Positions 1-9,933 of a stretch of 59,775 bases of DNA are shown one piece after another. Location of the stretch: assembly GCA_009779265.1 (NCBI GenBank), contig WREP01000012.1, positions 1-59,775 of the forward strand. Direction: 5' to 3'. The stretch comes from Betaproteobacteria bacterium. GTDB taxonomy: Bacteria; Pseudomonadota; Gammaproteobacteria; Burkholderiales; Rhodocyclaceae. How positions within the stretch are numbered: position 1 is the first letter of the stretch; each line of letters starts with the position of its first letter. A program made the translations under genes and the position numbers. The notes below the pieces were generated by a model. It did no database searches, was not told the origin of the DNA, and saw only the letters and a list, made by a program, of their open reading frames with translations.

Positions 1-120
1 GACGAACCAACCCAAGGGTCGTCAAGCGACGTACGAAACAATTTCCGCCACGTAAAGGGGGCGAGCAGCTTAACCGGAGATGTTCATGGATTCCAATCAT
101 TATCTGTTAAATGAACAGTA

Positions 121-1062
121 TTGCGTCTGCCCCCTATTGTTTCTGCTTCTTTCGCCAGCCTGAGTCCCAATATACCAATATGTGGCATTATTTATGAGAA
201 GGTTAGCCCGCGTAGGCTGGGTATAGCGAAGCGAAACCCATCATTTCTGCTCGGCTGGATCTGGAAAGCGTGGCCTGTTGGCTTGATAGTGGCGGCGCTG
301 ACGGTGGTTGGGTTTTGGGGTTTGATACCGGCAGCGGCAAACGCGCAAGGAGCCGCTGCAAAGACCACCACCAACAGTATTGGCATGGAATTTGTGCTGA
401 TACCTTCCGGCTCCTTCCTGATGGGGTGCAACCCCTCAAATGAAAAATGCAATGACAATGAAATGCCGCAGCATCGGGTCAGCATCAGCCAGCCTTTCTA
501 TTTGGGAAAATATGAAGTGACCCAGGCGCAGTGGGTGGCTGTGATGGGGAATAACCCGTCGAGAATGAAAGGCCGGGACAATCCGGTGGAGACTCTATCC
601 TGGAAGGATGCTCAGGTTTTCATACAGAAGTTGAATCAGAAGGAAGGACATAACCGCTATCGCCTGCCCACTGAGGCGGAGTGGGAGTACGCCGCCCGCG
701 CTGGTACCAGTAGCGCCTACTCTTTTGGTGACGATGCCAATGCCCTGTCCGGTTATGCGTGGTACTGGGGCAATTCCGGTAAAACGACCCACCCTGTAGG
801 CCAGAAGCAGCCCAATCCTTGGGGTTTGTATGACGTTCACGGCAACATTAGGGAGTGGGTGCAGGACTGTTGGTCGGATAATTATCAGGGAGCACCAACG
901 GATGGTTCCGCAGTGGACGGTAATGACTGCAAGTGGCGAGTGTTGCGCGGTGGTTCGTTGTTCAGCGACCCGAGCTTCGCACGCTCTGCCTACCGCGATG
1001 CCGGTTTTCCAAGCCTCCGTAACAATGGCTACGGCTTACGTATTGCCGCCAGGACTCAGTAA
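121..1062 (+). CDS. Formylglycine-generating-enzyme (SUMF1) fold protein, membrane-anchored or exported
   Basis: The C-terminal 230 or so residues have the FGE-sulfatase/SUMF1 layout: an opening 'GMEFVLIPSGSFLMG', 'PQHRVSISQPFYLGKYEVTQAQW', 'NPVETLSWKDAQVF', 'YRLPTEAEWEYAARAG', 'WGLYDVHGNIREW' and 'RVLRGGSLFSD'. The family includes true formylglycine-forming enzymes and many bacterial proteins of other role; the substrate cannot be read from sequence. A hydrophobic stretch at about residues 47-75, ending AAANAQ, looks like a signal peptide or anchor. The start is doubtful. The only in-frame starts are TTG at 121 and weak TTG/GTG codons near 283-289, and residues 32-45 are encoded by a dispersed repeat (216-250), so the first 40-50 residues may be artificial. 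Confidence 0.75.
   Translation: MRLPPIVSASFASLSPNIPICGIIYEKVSPRRLGIAKRNPSFLLGWIWKAWPVGLIVAALTVVGFWGLIPAAANAQGAAAKTTTNSIGMEFVLIPSGSFLMGCNPSNEKCNDNEMPQHRVSISQPFYLGKYEVTQAQWVAVMGNNPSRMKGRDNPVETLSWKDAQVFIQKLNQKEGHNRYRLPTEAEWEYAARAGTSSAYSFGDDANALSGYAWYWGNSGKTTHPVGQKQPNPWGLYDVHGNIREWVQDCWSDNYQGAPTDGSAVDGNDCKWRVLRGGSLFSDPSFARSAYRDAGFPSLRNNGYGLRIAARTQ
216..250. repeat. Dispersed repeat, copy A
   Basis: Shares a 23-bp exact core (225-247, containing GCGAAGCGAAACCCATC) with copy B at 1116-1138. This motif is of a kind often seen between genes in proteobacteria. Here it lies inside the predicted reading frame of the SUMF1-fold gene. Confidence 0.6.
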
Positions 1063-1104
1063 CCTCTGGTGGTCTCTCGCTCCCACTGTTTTTTGAGCCC
1101 GCAC

Positions 1105-1141
1105 AGGATGGATAGAGCGAAGCGAAACCCATCATTTCCGC
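1105..1141. repeat. Dispersed repeat, copy B
   Basis: Second copy of the element at 216-250, in the same orientation, located between the SUMF1-fold gene and the ORF6N gene. A related degenerate stretch continues to about 1195. It may serve as transcription-end or REP-like sequence; that role is inferred. Confidence 0.6.
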
Positions 1142-1196
1142 GTATATCATCCTGATGAGTTTCGCCTGCGGTTCTCCCATCCTACGGCCCTTGTAT

Positions 1197-1727
1197 CTAC
1201 GCTTGCTCGTCGTCGTCACGGACAAAGCCGATGGATTGTTTTCTGGTGGCGGCGGACGGCGCCATCAACTGGCGGATGGCATCGAATATGACCTTGAACT
1301 GCTCGTCGTACTTGCATTCCAGCGCGGCCAGTTTGCGCGCCAGTTCCGTGTTGGAGGCCAGCATCTGGCGCAGCCGCACGAAGGTACGCATGATTTCGAT
1401 GTTGACCGCCACGGCGCGCGGACTTTTCAGGATACCGGAGAGCATGGCGACGCCCTGCTCGGTGAACGCATAGGGCAGAGTGCGGCGGCCACCCCAACTT
1501 GAGATCACGGTTTGTGATTTCAAGTTTCCGAATTCCTCGGCCGTGAGTTGAAACATGAAGTCGTCAGGAAAGCGCTCAATGTTGCGTTTGACCGCCTGAA
1601 CCAAGGCGCGTGTTTCGACCTCATAGAGCTCGGCCAAATACTCATCAAGCATCACCTTCTCCCCGCGAATGAGGCAAATGCGCGACGCGATGCGTTCAGC
1701 CGGAACAGTGGACTTGCTATTTCCCAT
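1197..1727 (-). CDS. ORF6N domain-containing protein (phage-type DNA-binding)
   Basis: The N-terminal half matches the ORF6N domain known from phage antirepressor-like and toxin/defence-associated proteins: '[19 protein letters not shown]', '[25 protein letters not shown]', '[21 protein letters not shown]' and '[10 protein letters not shown]'. The C-terminal part (about residues 125-176) is a charged helix, probably for oligomerisation. 176 residues is usual for chromosomal members. No other phage genes are adjacent, so it is a solitary accessory gene next to repeats. Its DNA target is unknown. Confidence 0.85.
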   Translation of the reverse strand: MGNSKSTVPAERIASRICLIRGEKVMLDEYLAELYEVETRALVQAVKRNIERFPDDFMFQLTAEEFGNLKSQTVISSWGGRRTLPYAFTEQGVAMLSGILKSPRAVAVNIEIMRTFVRLRQMLASNTELARKLAALECKYDEQFKVIFDAIRQLMAPSAATRKQSIGFVRDDDEQA

Positions 1728-1805
1728 ATTCGAGATCCTTCAAGTTAGCCTCCGAAGAGAAATGGGGGAAACCACGGTTCACGCTCATCCTGAAACGCCG
1801 CCCCG

Positions 1806-4800
1806 CTACCCCGGCAACGGCTCAAACAACGCGGCCAAATCGTCATTGCCGAATTTGACCTCGATGCCGCGATCTTCGGAGAGGATGCCGGCGGCGAGTT
1901 CGGCTTTGCGTTCTTGCAGGGCGAGGATTTTTTCCTCGATGCTGCCGCTGACGATCAGTTTGTAGACGAATACCGGCTTGTCCTGGCCGAGGCGGTGGGC
2001 GCGGTCGGTGGCCTGGTTTTCCACCGCCGGGTTCCACCACGGGTCGTAGTGGATGACGGTGTCGGCGGCGGTCAGGTTGAGGCCGACGCCGCCGGCCTTG
2101 AGGCTGACGAGGAAGACCGGCACTTCGCCGTCCTGATAGCGGCGGATCGGCGTTTCACGGTCGATGGTGTCGCCGGTCAGGGTGGCGTAGGCGATGCCGG
2201 CGGCGTCGAGTTCGTTCTGGATCAGGGCCAGCATGCTGGTGAATTGCGAAAAGACGAGAATGCGCCGGCCTTCGTCCACCAGTTCCGGCAGCATGGCCAT
2301 GAGGAGATCGAGCTTGGCCCGCTCCTTGACCTTGCGCGCCGTCGTCGCCCGTACCAGGCGCGGGTCGCAGCAGACCTGGCGCAGTTTCAACAGGGCGTCG
2401 AGGATGACGATCTGGCTGCGGGCAAAGCCTTTTTGGGCGATTTCGTCGCGCACCTTGGCGTCCATCGCCGCTCGCACCGTCTCGTAGAGATCGCGCTGGC
2501 CGCCTTCGAGTTCGACGCTGCGGACGATGATGGTCTTGGGCGGCAAATCCCTGGCGACATCTTCTTTTTTACGGCGCAGGATGAAGGGGCGGATGCGCCG
2601 GGCCAGCAACTGGGCGCGCTGGGTGTCGCCCTGTTTTTCGATGGGCGTCCGCCAATGGCGGACGAATTGCCGGGCGCTGCCGAGAAAGCCCGGCAGCAGG
2701 AAATCGAACTGGCTCCACAATTCGCCCAGATGGTTTTCCAGCGGCGTGCCGGTCAGGCACAGGCGATGGCGCGCCTCGATTTTCCGCACCGCTTCGGCGC
2801 TGCGGCTCTGGGCGTTCTTGACCGTCTGCGCCTCGTCGAGAATGAGCAGGTGGTAGGGATGGCACGTCAGTTCCTCGGTGTCGCGCCAGAGTAGCGGATA
2901 GGTGGTGAGCACCATGTCGTGCGCCGGAATTTCGCCAAAGCGGCTCTTGCGTTCCGGGCCATGCAGCGACAGCACGCGCAGGCCGGGGGCGAAGCGTGCG
3001 GCCTCGTTCTTCCAGTTGAAAATCAGCGAGGTCGGCAGCACGATCAGCGCTGGACGGTCGAGGCGGCCTGCTTCCTTTTCCAGCAGCAGGTGGGCCAGCG
3101 TCTGCGCCGTCTTGCCCAAGCCCATGTCGTCGGCCAGGATGCCGGAGAGATTTTGCGCGCGCAGGAATTGCAGCCAGGCCAGGCCTTCCTTCTGGTAGGG
3201 GCGCAGGGAGAGATTGAGGCCGACCGGCGGGACGATGTCGACGATGCCCTGGGCCGCCCGCAGACGTTCGGCCAGCGCCAGGATGTCGTTCTGGCCGCGG
3301 AATTGCCAGCGGCTGATGTCAGTCAGTTCGGCCAGACGCGGCGCGTCGAAACGCGACAGGCGCAGCGTGTCGCCGCCGGCAAAGCCGTCGAACAGGTCGA
3401 TCAGCGTCGCCGCCAGCGGCTTGATGCGCCCGGCCGGCACGCGCAGGCGCTTGCCGTTGGCGGTGTGCAATTCAACCGGCGCGTCGTCGGGCAGGCGGGC
3501 CAGTTCGCCGGCTTCCAGCCAGCGCGGGTCGCGGCGGAACAGTTCGGCGAGGAGCGGCGCCAGCGGCAGGCGCTCGCCTTCGACGATGATGCCCATGTCG
3601 AGATCGAACCAGCCGTTGCCGGTTTCGTACAAATCCGCTTCCCAGCCATCGACTTCGATGATGTGATGGCGGAAATCGTCGGCGAACTCGACCTGCCAGC
3701 CGTCCTGGCGCAACTGGTCGATGGCGGTTTGCATGAAGGGCGTCCAGGCAGCCTCGTCGGCCAGGCCATAAAGCCCTTCCGGCGCGCTGCCGAAGGTAAA
3801 CAGGGTATGTCCCGGCAGCTTTTGCAGGCCGCTGCCCGAGAGGGCCGCGAGCGCCTTGGCCTCGGCCTCGGGGCGGCGCACCAGACGCACCGTCTCGCCT
3901 TCCGGCAGGGTGATGAATTCGCTTTTTTCCTCGGGCCGGATGTCGATATCGGCGTAGCGGAAAACGATCCGGGCCACGTCGAACAGGCCGTCGGCGAAGC
4001 TGGCCTGATAGTTGCGCCAGCTACGGTGGCTGTGGGTGTGCAGGGTTTCCAGTTGGAGGATGGCTTGCAGCGGCGCTTCCACCCGGCGCAAGCGGGCGCT
4101 GGCATCCTCGGCCGGCAGCGGCAGGTCGGGCGCCAGGTCGGACAGCGCCTCGGCGACCAGCGCCGCCTCCTTGGCCGACAACGGCGGCAGCGAGAAGAGG
4201 CGGTTGATGACAGCCGGATTGCCGACGACATCGAGCGGCCCGGCCTCATCCTCGGTGAGATCGACGTACCAGGGCGGATTGACGCCGATAATCATGGTCG
4301 CTGGCGGCTGTGCTTTCAGGGCCGGGCGCTGGAAGCCCTGGGCGTCGATCTGCCAGCCGATGCTGGCCGGGCGCGTGGCGCCAGCGGCCAGCGGCAGCGC
4401 GAGATCGTCCTCGGGATAGAGGCGCTGGCTGGCCGTCAGGCGCTGGAGGATTTCGCCGCCATGCTTCGGCCCCAGGCCGAAGGCGCGCAGCCCGCTTTCA
4501 TGGGCGCGTTCGGCCCAGATCAGGCGCAGGATGCCGATATCTTCCTCGCCGACGAATTGCGGCGGATTGACTAGGGCGCGCTCGACGTTCCACCACGCCT
4601 CGGCGCTTTCCGGGTATTTGCCCTTGCGGATTTCGATGCCGAAATGGCGGCGGTCAGCGCTCCATTTCAGGATGTAGAACAACTGCTGGCGGACGCCGGC
4701 CGGACGCGCCTTTTTCTTGGCCACGGCGATGGAGACGCGGCGCAGATCCTCGACCCATGAAAGCACGCTGCGGCTGACCCGTTGGCTCGGATTGCGGCTG

Positions 4801-5084
4801 GCGACGCCCTTGAGCAGCATCGCCACGACATGTTTGCAGTGGCGGCCGGCCGGGCAGGTGCAGCGGCTGACGAGCAGCATCTCGCCGTTCAGGCTCGGGC
4901 TGAGGTAGGCCTGGGCGACATAGGGTTGGCGCGCCGAGCCGGGCACCGTGGCGCGGATGCGGTCGTGGGCGATTTCCAGAGCGCTGACCAGATCGACGTA
5001 GGGACGCGCCTTGGCGATATCGCGCGAGCTAAACCACTCGGCGATGTCGCTCTCGGTATAGGTGTCGAGGCTGACGGCCAGCAT
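1806..5084 (-). CDS. SWIM zinc-finger SNF2-family helicase/ATPase
   Basis: A 1092-residue protein. A SWIM zinc finger (CxC...CxH in 'SRCTCPAGRHCKHVVAM') lies at residues 74-90. A long middle region follows, then a SNF2 motor: Walker A 'DDMGLGKT' at 652-659, DEAQ box at 750-753, and a C-terminal helicase lobe with 'ILVFSQFTSML', 'VSLKAGGVGLNL' and 'ATDRAHRLGQ'. Such bacterial enzymes are ATP-driven DNA translocases, probably acting on nucleoprotein or transcription complexes; the exact role is unknown. It starts 6 nt after the ubiB stop on the same strand, so the two are probably cotranscribed. Confidence 0.92.
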   Translation of the reverse strand: MLAVSLDTYTESDIAEWFSSRDIAKARPYVDLVSALEIAHDRIRATVPGSARQPYVAQAYLSPSLNGEMLLVSRCTCPAGRHCKHVVAMLLKGVASRNPSQRVSRSVLSWVEDLRRVSIAVAKKKARPAGVRQQLFYILKWSADRRHFGIEIRKGKYPESAEAWWNVERALVNPPQFVGEEDIGILRLIWAERAHESGLRAFGLGPKHGGEILQRLTASQRLYPEDDLALPLAAGATRPASIGWQIDAQGFQRPALKAQPPATMIIGVNPPWYVDLTEDEAGPLDVVGNPAVINRLFSLPPLSAKEAALVAEALSDLAPDLPLPAEDASARLRRVEAPLQAILQLETLHTHSHRSWRNYQASFADGLFDVARIVFRYADIDIRPEEKSEFITLPEGETVRLVRRPEAEAKALAALSGSGLQKLPGHTLFTFGSAPEGLYGLADEAAWTPFMQTAIDQLRQDGWQVEFADDFRHHIIEVDGWEADLYETGNGWFDLDMGIIVEGERLPLAPLLAELFRRDPRWLEAGELARLPDDAPVELHTANGKRLRVPAGRIKPLAATLIDLFDGFAGGDTLRLSRFDAPRLAELTDISRWQFRGQNDILALAERLRAAQGIVDIVPPVGLNLSLRPYQKEGLAWLQFLRAQNLSGILADDMGLGKTAQTLAHLLLEKEAGRLDRPALIVLPTSLIFNWKNEAARFAPGLRVLSLHGPERKSRFGEIPAHDMVLTTYPLLWRDTEELTCHPYHLLILDEAQTVKNAQSRSAEAVRKIEARHRLCLTGTPLENHLGELWSQFDFLLPGFLGSARQFVRHWRTPIEKQGDTQRAQLLARRIRPFILRRKKEDVARDLPPKTIIVRSVELEGGQRDLYETVRAAMDAKVRDEIAQKGFARSQIVILDALLKLRQVCCDPRLVRATTARKVKERAKLDLLMAMLPELVDEGRRILVFSQFTSMLALIQNELDAAGIAYATLTGDTIDRETPIRRYQDGEVPVFLVSLKAGGVGLNLTAADTVIHYDPWWNPAVENQATDRAHRLGQDKPVFVYKLIVSGSIEEKILALQERKAELAAGILSEDRGIEVKFGNDDLAALFEPLPG

Positions 5085-5090
5085 TGCGGA

Positions 5091-6608
5091 TTAGAAGAAA
5101 AGGCGGGCGAGCAGCGCGGCGAGCAGCAGGGCGATCACCGCCAGCCAGCGGTTTTGCCGGTTCTGGGCGGCGACTAGGCGGTCGAGTTGCGCTTGCAGGT
5201 TGGGCGCTGGCCGGGTCAAGGCTTGATGCGCCAGACGCGGCAATTGCGGCAGACTGCGCGCCAGTTGCGGCAGTTCCTGGCCGACGCCGCGGAAAAAGCC
5301 GCGCCAGCCGATCTGCTCGCTCATCCAGCGTTCGAGGAAAGGCTTGGCGGTTTTCCACAAATCGAGTTCGGGATCGAGTTGGCGACCCAGACCCTCGACA
5401 TTGAGCAGGGTCTTTTGCAGCATTACCAGTTGCGGCTGGATTTCGACATTAAAGCGGCGCGAGGTCTGGAACAGCCGCAACAGCACCTTGCCGAAGGAAA
5501 TGTCCTTGAGCGGCCGGTCGAAAATCGGCTCGCAAACGGCGCGAATGGCCGCCTCGAACTCGTCGGCGCGGGTTTCCGGGGGCGCCCAGCCGGATTCGAT
5601 GTGGGCTTCGGCGACGCGCTTGTAATCGCGGCGGAAGAAGGCGAGGAAATTTTGCGCCAGATAGCTCTTGTCGCTTTCGGTCAGCGTGCCGACGATGCCG
5701 AAATCGAGCGCGATATAGCGTCCGTCCGAAGCGACGAAAATATTGCCGGGGTGCATGTCGGCATGAAAAAAGCCATCGCGGAAAACCTGCGTGAAGAAAA
5801 TCTCGACACCGGCCGCCGACAGTTTCTTGAGGTCGATGCCCTCGGCGCGCAGCTTTTCGGTCTGCGACACCGGCGTGCCGTGCATGCGCTCCATGACCAT
5901 CACCGTCGAGGTGCACCAGTCCCAATGCACTTCCGGCACGATCAGCAGCTTGGAATCGGCGAAATTGCGCCGCAGTTGCGAGGCGTTGGCCGCCTCGCGC
6001 ATCAGATCCAGTTCGTCGCGCACATATTTGGCGAACTCGGCGACCACTTCCCGCGGCTTCAGGCGCCGGCCGTCGACCCACAGCGTTTCCAGCAGCAGCG
6101 CGAAACTGTCCAGCAGCGCCAGATCGTGCTCGATGACCGGGCGCATGTTCGGGCGCAGGATTTTGACCGCGACCTCGTGGCTGCCATCCTCTTCCTTGAG
6201 GCGGCCCAGATGCACCTGGGCGATCGAGGCCGAGGCCACCGGCGCCGGGTCGAATTCGGCGAACACTTCGCTGGCCGGGCGGCCATAAGCCTTTTCGATT
6301 TCGCGCAGGGCCAGATCCGAGGCGAAGGGCGGTACGCGATCCTGCAACTTGGCCAGTTCGTCGGCGATATCCGGCGGCAGCAGGTCGCGGCGGGTCGAGA
6401 GTACCTGGCCGAATTTGACGAAAATCGGTCCCAGCGCTTCCAGCGCCAGACGCAGGCGCTCGGCCCGCGGCGCCGACAGATCGCGCCAGAATTGCAGGGC
6501 ATTGGCGAGGCGCACCAGGCGTCCCGACGGCTCCAGTTCGAGCACCATTTCGTCCAGCCCGAAACGGCTGGCGACGGTAGCGATCTTGAGCAGGCGGAAA
6601 AGGCGCAT
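5091..6608 (-). CDS. ubiB: UbiB, ABC1/ADCK-type atypical kinase of ubiquinone biosynthesis
   Basis: At 505 residues this has the usual UbiB length. It shows the family's nucleotide-binding elements: the KxGQ motif ('[19 protein letters not shown]'), '[14 protein letters not shown]' with the AAVK-like 'VAVKILRP', '[12 protein letters not shown]' for the catalytic loop and 'ALDFGIVG' for the metal-binding DFG. The C-terminus has hydrophobic segments ending '[12 protein letters not shown]', consistent with membrane attachment. UbiB proteins support ubiquinone synthesis as ATPases that help lipid intermediates reach the Ubi complex. ubiA and ubiD lie 4-6 kb away on the opposite strand. Confidence 0.93.
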   Translation of the reverse strand: MRLFRLLKIATVASRFGLDEMVLELEPSGRLVRLANALQFWRDLSAPRAERLRLALEALGPIFVKFGQVLSTRRDLLPPDIADELAKLQDRVPPFASDLALREIEKAYGRPASEVFAEFDPAPVASASIAQVHLGRLKEEDGSHEVAVKILRPNMRPVIEHDLALLDSFALLLETLWVDGRRLKPREVVAEFAKYVRDELDLMREAANASQLRRNFADSKLLIVPEVHWDWCTSTVMVMERMHGTPVSQTEKLRAEGIDLKKLSAAGVEIFFTQVFRDGFFHADMHPGNIFVASDGRYIALDFGIVGTLTESDKSYLAQNFLAFFRRDYKRVAEAHIESGWAPPETRADEFEAAIRAVCEPIFDRPLKDISFGKVLLRLFQTSRRFNVEIQPQLVMLQKTLLNVEGLGRQLDPELDLWKTAKPFLERWMSEQIGWRGFFRGVGQELPQLARSLPQLPRLAHQALTRPAPNLQAQLDRLVAAQNRQNRWLAVIALLLAALLARLFF

Positions 6609-6704
6609 CCGGTCGATTCGGGAAAAATGGCAAACGACGATGTTAACACGCCGCTACCCTGGCCGCTTTCGTATTAGTGAGTTTTTGCGCAGTGCCGGCG
6701 GCGA

Positions 6705-6739
6705 CAAAAAGGCCGGGCTTCTTGCGAAGCGCCGGCCTT
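6705..6739 (-). terminator. Rho-independent terminator of the actP operon
   Basis: On the minus strand an 8-bp stem AAGGCCGG/CCGGCCTT with further pairing GCTT/AAGC inside is followed by TTTTT. It lies 20 nt beyond the actP stop and before ubiB, separating the two transcription units. Confidence 0.8.
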
Positions 6740-6759
6740 GGGTGTGTTGCGACTGCGGC

Positions 6760-8445
6760 TTAGTGGCTGGAGGCGCTGGCGGCGCCGACCCCGGTTTCCG
6801 AACGGATCAGTTGATCCGCGTACAGGGCGCGTTCCTTCTGCGCCCCTTCGCTGTTATCCAGCAGGGAAACAATCCAGATTACCAGGAAGGCGGCGGTCAT
6901 CGAGAACAGCGAGGGCGAGGCGTAGGGGAACCAGGCGCTGCCCTCTTCAAAGCCTAAGGCGGCTTCCCAAACGCCAGCCGATCCGATGGTCAGGCCAACC
7001 GAGAGAACCAGACCGACCGAGCCGCCGACAACCGCGCCACGGGTCGTGCAGTTCTTCCACAGCACCGACATGGCGAGCACCGGGAAGTTGGCCGAACAGG
7101 CGATGCTGAAGGCCAGCATGACCATGAAGGCGACGTTCTGCTTCTCGAAGATGATGCCGAGCAGCACGGCGATGATGCCGAGAGCCACGGTGGTGATTTT
7201 CGAGACGCGCAGTTCGGTCGCCGAATCGACATTGCTTCGCCGCCAGACGGAAGCGTACAGGTCATGCGACACGGCCGAGGCGCCCGACAGCGTCAGACCG
7301 GCAACAACGGCGAGGATGGTGGCGAAGGCCACGGCCGAGATGAAGCCGAGGAAGACGTCGCCGCCAACGGCGTTGGCCAGATGCACCGCCGCCATGTTGC
7401 CGCCGCCGATCAGCCCCTTGGCAATGTCGCCATCGACATAGTAGGTCTCGGGATGCTGGATCAGCATGACGATGGCGCCAAAGCCGATGATGAAGGTCAG
7501 GATGTAGAAGTAGCCGATCCAGGTCGTCGCCCAGGCCACCGACTTGCGGGCTTCCTTGGCGTTGGGCACGGTGAAGAAGCGCATCAGGATGTGCGGCAGA
7601 CCCGCCGTGCCGAACATCAATGCCATGCCGACACAGATGGCCGATATCGGATCCTTGATGAAGCTGCCCGGACCCATGATTGCGTCCTTGAGCTTGTGCA
7701 CTTCGGTCGCCTTGGTAAACAGCGCTTCCGGCGAGAAGCCGAACTGGAACAGCACGGCGACGGCCATGAAGGTGGCGCCGGCAAGCAGCATTACCGCCTT
7801 GATGATCTGCACCCAGGTGGTCGCCGTCATGCCGCCGAACAGCACATAGAGCAGCATGATGAAACCGACCAGAATCACCGCGTAGAGGTAATCCAGGCCG
7901 AACAGCACCTTGATCAATTGACCGGCGCCGACCATCTGGGCGATCAGGTAGAAGGCGACGACGACCAGGGTGCCGGTCGCGGCGAAGCTGCGGATCGGCC
8001 CCGGGGAGAAGCGATAGGCGGCAACGTCGGCGAAGGTGAATTTGCCGAGATTGCGCAGGCGCTCGGCCAGCAGGAAGGTGAGCACCGGCCAGCCGACCAG
8101 CCAGCCGATCGAGAAGATCAGGCCGTCGAAGCCGCTGCCGAACACCAGGCCGGTGATACCGAGGAAGGAAGCCGCCGACATGTAGTCGCCGGCAATCGCC
8201 AGGCCGTTCTGGAAGCCGGTGATGCCGCCGCCGGCGGTGTAGAAATCGGCCGCCGTCTTGGTTTTGCCCGCCGCCCATTTGGTGATCCACAGGGTGACGC
8301 CGACAAAAATCGCGAACATGCTGATCGCGGTCCAGTTGGTGGCTTGTTTCTGCATCTGGCCGAGATCGCCACCGGCGGCAACAGCCAGCCCGGCAGCGCC
8401 GGCCAGCGCGAGGCCGGCCAGGGAGAGTTTGATGATGGGCTTCAC
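6760..8445 (-). CDS. actP: Cation/acetate symporter ActP (sodium:solute symporter family)
   Basis: The 561-residue product has about 13-14 hydrophobic segments and the SSS-family layout. An N-terminal extra segment looks like a signal peptide or first helix ('[20 protein letters not shown]'), followed by '[15 protein letters not shown]', '[16 protein letters not shown]' and '[15 protein letters not shown]'. These match ActP-type permeases, which take up acetate and other short carboxylates with a cation. Its ATG overlaps the stop of the DUF485 gene (ATGA), the standard yjcH-actP arrangement. The divergent sensor kinase/regulator pair is probably its regulator, by analogy with CrbSR-type systems. 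Confidence 0.95.
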   Translation of the reverse strand: MKPIIKLSLAGLALAGAAGLAVAAGGDLGQMQKQATNWTAISMFAIFVGVTLWITKWAAGKTKTAADFYTAGGGITGFQNGLAIAGDYMSAASFLGITGLVFGSGFDGLIFSIGWLVGWPVLTFLLAERLRNLGKFTFADVAAYRFSPGPIRSFAATGTLVVVAFYLIAQMVGAGQLIKVLFGLDYLYAVILVGFIMLLYVLFGGMTATTWVQIIKAVMLLAGATFMAVAVLFQFGFSPEALFTKATEVHKLKDAIMGPGSFIKDPISAICVGMALMFGTAGLPHILMRFFTVPNAKEARKSVAWATTWIGYFYILTFIIGFGAIVMLIQHPETYYVDGDIAKGLIGGGNMAAVHLANAVGGDVFLGFISAVAFATILAVVAGLTLSGASAVSHDLYASVWRRSNVDSATELRVSKITTVALGIIAVLLGIIFEKQNVAFMVMLAFSIACSANFPVLAMSVLWKNCTTRGAVVGGSVGLVLSVGLTIGSAGVWEAALGFEEGSAWFPYASPSLFSMTAAFLVIWIVSLLDNSEGAQKERALYADQLIRSETGVGAASASSH

Positions 8446-8753
8446 TGTACGCTCTCCTTGATGATGGCATCCGCTTCCGCGTCGAACTCGGAATTGGCCC
8501 GCCAGACATAGACCCAGGTCAGGATGATGGTGAGCAGGATGACGCCAAGCCCGATGGGAATGCCGATCGAGGTGACGCCGCCGACGCTGAGCTTGGTCGC
8601 CAGGAAAGCCTTGTCGAAGGCGATCAACACGATGAAACCATAGTACGCGACGAATATCACGATACTCATAATCACCGAGTAGACGTTGCGCTTGCTGACA
8701 AATGCCTGGAATTTCGGGTTTTCCCGAATGCGTTTGTACGTCTCTTGAGACAT
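8442..8753 (-). CDS. DUF485 membrane protein, partner of ActP (YjcH-like)
   Basis: A 103-residue protein with two transmembrane helices ('[20 protein letters not shown]' and '[21 protein letters not shown]') and the DUF485 start '[14 protein letters not shown]'. It is encoded directly upstream of acetate symporters in many proteobacteria and presumably assists the permease. The frame extends upstream to 8972, but the start at 8753 is preceded by a strong AGGAGG about 8 nt away and gives the normal family length. It overlaps actP by 4 nt. Confidence 0.93.
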   Translation of the reverse strand: MSQETYKRIRENPKFQAFVSKRNVYSVIMSIVIFVAYYGFIVLIAFDKAFLATKLSVGGVTSIGIPIGLGVILLTIILTWVYVWRANSEFDAEADAIIKESVQ

Positions 8754-8876
8754 GCTTTGTTTCCTCCTGTTATTTTGTGGTTTCGGGGTCTGATGAAGCG
8801 ATCGGCGCTGTTCAGGTCGAAACGGCGGACGAGTCATCAGCCAGTTACGCAGTGTAGATCGCGTTCCGCATTGGGC

Positions 8877-8896
8877 AACTAGGGGCATCCCTAGTT
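8877..8896. promoter_or_regulatory. Candidate operator: perfect inverted repeat in the acetate-uptake/two-component intergenic region
   Basis: AACTAGGG-GCAT-CCCTAGTT is an exact 8-bp inverted repeat with a 4-nt spacer. It is centred 42 nt upstream of the kinase start and 134 nt upstream of the DUF485 start. The symmetry and divergent-promoter position suit a dimeric LuxR/FixJ-type regulator such as the one encoded at 9930. Binding is inferred; it could also act as an RNA hairpin. Confidence 0.5.
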
Positions 8897-8928
8897 TATT
8901 TTTCGCCTCGCCGATAGGGCATGAGAGA

Positions 8929-9933
8929 ATGCGCGCAATGCCCCAGGAAACTCGCCAACTCGTTGAAAACACGCTGTATCGACCCTGGCTCGACCGCCTC
9001 GGACGAGGCGCCGTCCTGTTCGCGGCGCTGCTGCTGGCGACCAGCCTTGTCAGCCTGACTGGGCTTGCCGCTTACCGGGCCGGCCCCGGTCATGATGTCG
9101 CCGCGCTGGCGGCAGCGGCTGGCGCTCTGGGCGGTTTTGCCATCGTCGTCTGGCTGGTCGCACAATTGCGCCGTGCCCTGCGTCAGGCCGACGAGCGTTT
9201 GGCGCAGCAACAGCGCGAAGCGGTACACCAGGCCAGCCGCCTGAGCGCCCTGGCCGAAATCGCTGCGACCCTGGCGCACGAAATCAATCAGCCGCTGACG
9301 GTCATCACCACGTACACCGATGCCTGTCAGCGCCTGTTGCAGTCGCCGCCGGTCGATCACGAGGAAATCATCACCGTGCTGGGTAGATGCCATGCCCAGG
9401 CGCTGCGCGCCGCGTCGATCATCGAGCGATTGCGCGAATTCATCCGCCAGCGGCGGCATCAGCCGGCGCCCTGGCCGGTCGTGGCCTTGTTCGACGAGGC
9501 GCTCGATGTCTGCCGCGCGCAGCTCGACGAGGCACGAATCAGCGTCGATAGCCGGCAGCTTGCCGGCGATCTGCTTGTCGTCGGCGACCGGATTTTGCTG
9601 GTGCAGCTTCTGGTCAATCTGATCCGCAATGCCATCGACGCCATGCGGGCGGCGCCGGAAAGCGAGCGCCAACTGACGCTGACCGCCGCGCCGGACGCCG
9701 CCGCCGCGGAAGTGGTGATTTCAGTGGCCGATCGCGGTTGCGGCTTGCCGACAGCGGACAGCGAGGCATTGTTCGCTCCCTTCTTCAGCACCAAGGGCGA
9801 GGGCCTCGGGCTTGGTCTGGCTATCTGTCGCTCGCTGGCCGAAAGCCACAATGGCCGCCTGTGGGCGAGCGACAATGCCGGGGGCGGCGCCGTTTTCCAT
9901 CTGGCTATTCCGGCCGAGGCAGGCAGCGCATGA
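8929..9933 (+). CDS. Membrane-bound sensor histidine kinase, probable acetate/carboxylate-responsive
   Basis: 334 residues: two transmembrane helices (about 22-48 and 56-80), a short linker, an H-box with the phosphoacceptor His in 'LAHEINQPL' at about residue 116, then an HATPase domain with N-box 'NLIRNAIDAM' and G-boxes 'ADRGCGLP' and 'GEGLGLGLAICRSL'. It lacks a large periplasmic sensor domain, so the signal may be membrane- or permease-derived. The stop overlaps the regulator start by ATGA. Divergence from actP suggests control of acetate uptake and activation. An in-frame ATG at 8938 is an alternative start. Confidence 0.88.
   Translation: MRAMPQETRQLVENTLYRPWLDRLGRGAVLFAALLLATSLVSLTGLAAYRAGPGHDVAALAAAAGALGGFAIVVWLVAQLRRALRQADERLAQQQREAVHQASRLSALAEIAATLAHEINQPLTVITTYTDACQRLLQSPPVDHEEIITVLGRCHAQALRAASIIERLREFIRQRRHQPAPWPVVALFDEALDVCRAQLDEARISVDSRQLAGDLLVVGDRILLVQLLVNLIRNAIDAMRAAPESERQLTLTAAPDAAAAEVVISVADRGCGLPTADSEALFAPFFSTKGEGLGLGLAICRSLAESHNGRLWASDNAGGGAVFHLAIPAEAGSA

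Noticed and set aside
61-95. CTTAACCGG near the left edge as a possible attC remnant
   Set aside because: No matching second core or hairpin arms; similarity stops after a few bases.
1914-4574. Long plus-strand open frames opposite the SNF2 gene
   Set aside because: They are antisense shadows of a high-GC gene, with skewed composition (Gln/Ala/Arg-rich) and no family match.
6349-6957. Plus-strand frame across the ubiB-actP junction
   Set aside because: Antisense to ubiB and actP and crosses a terminator; not a gene.
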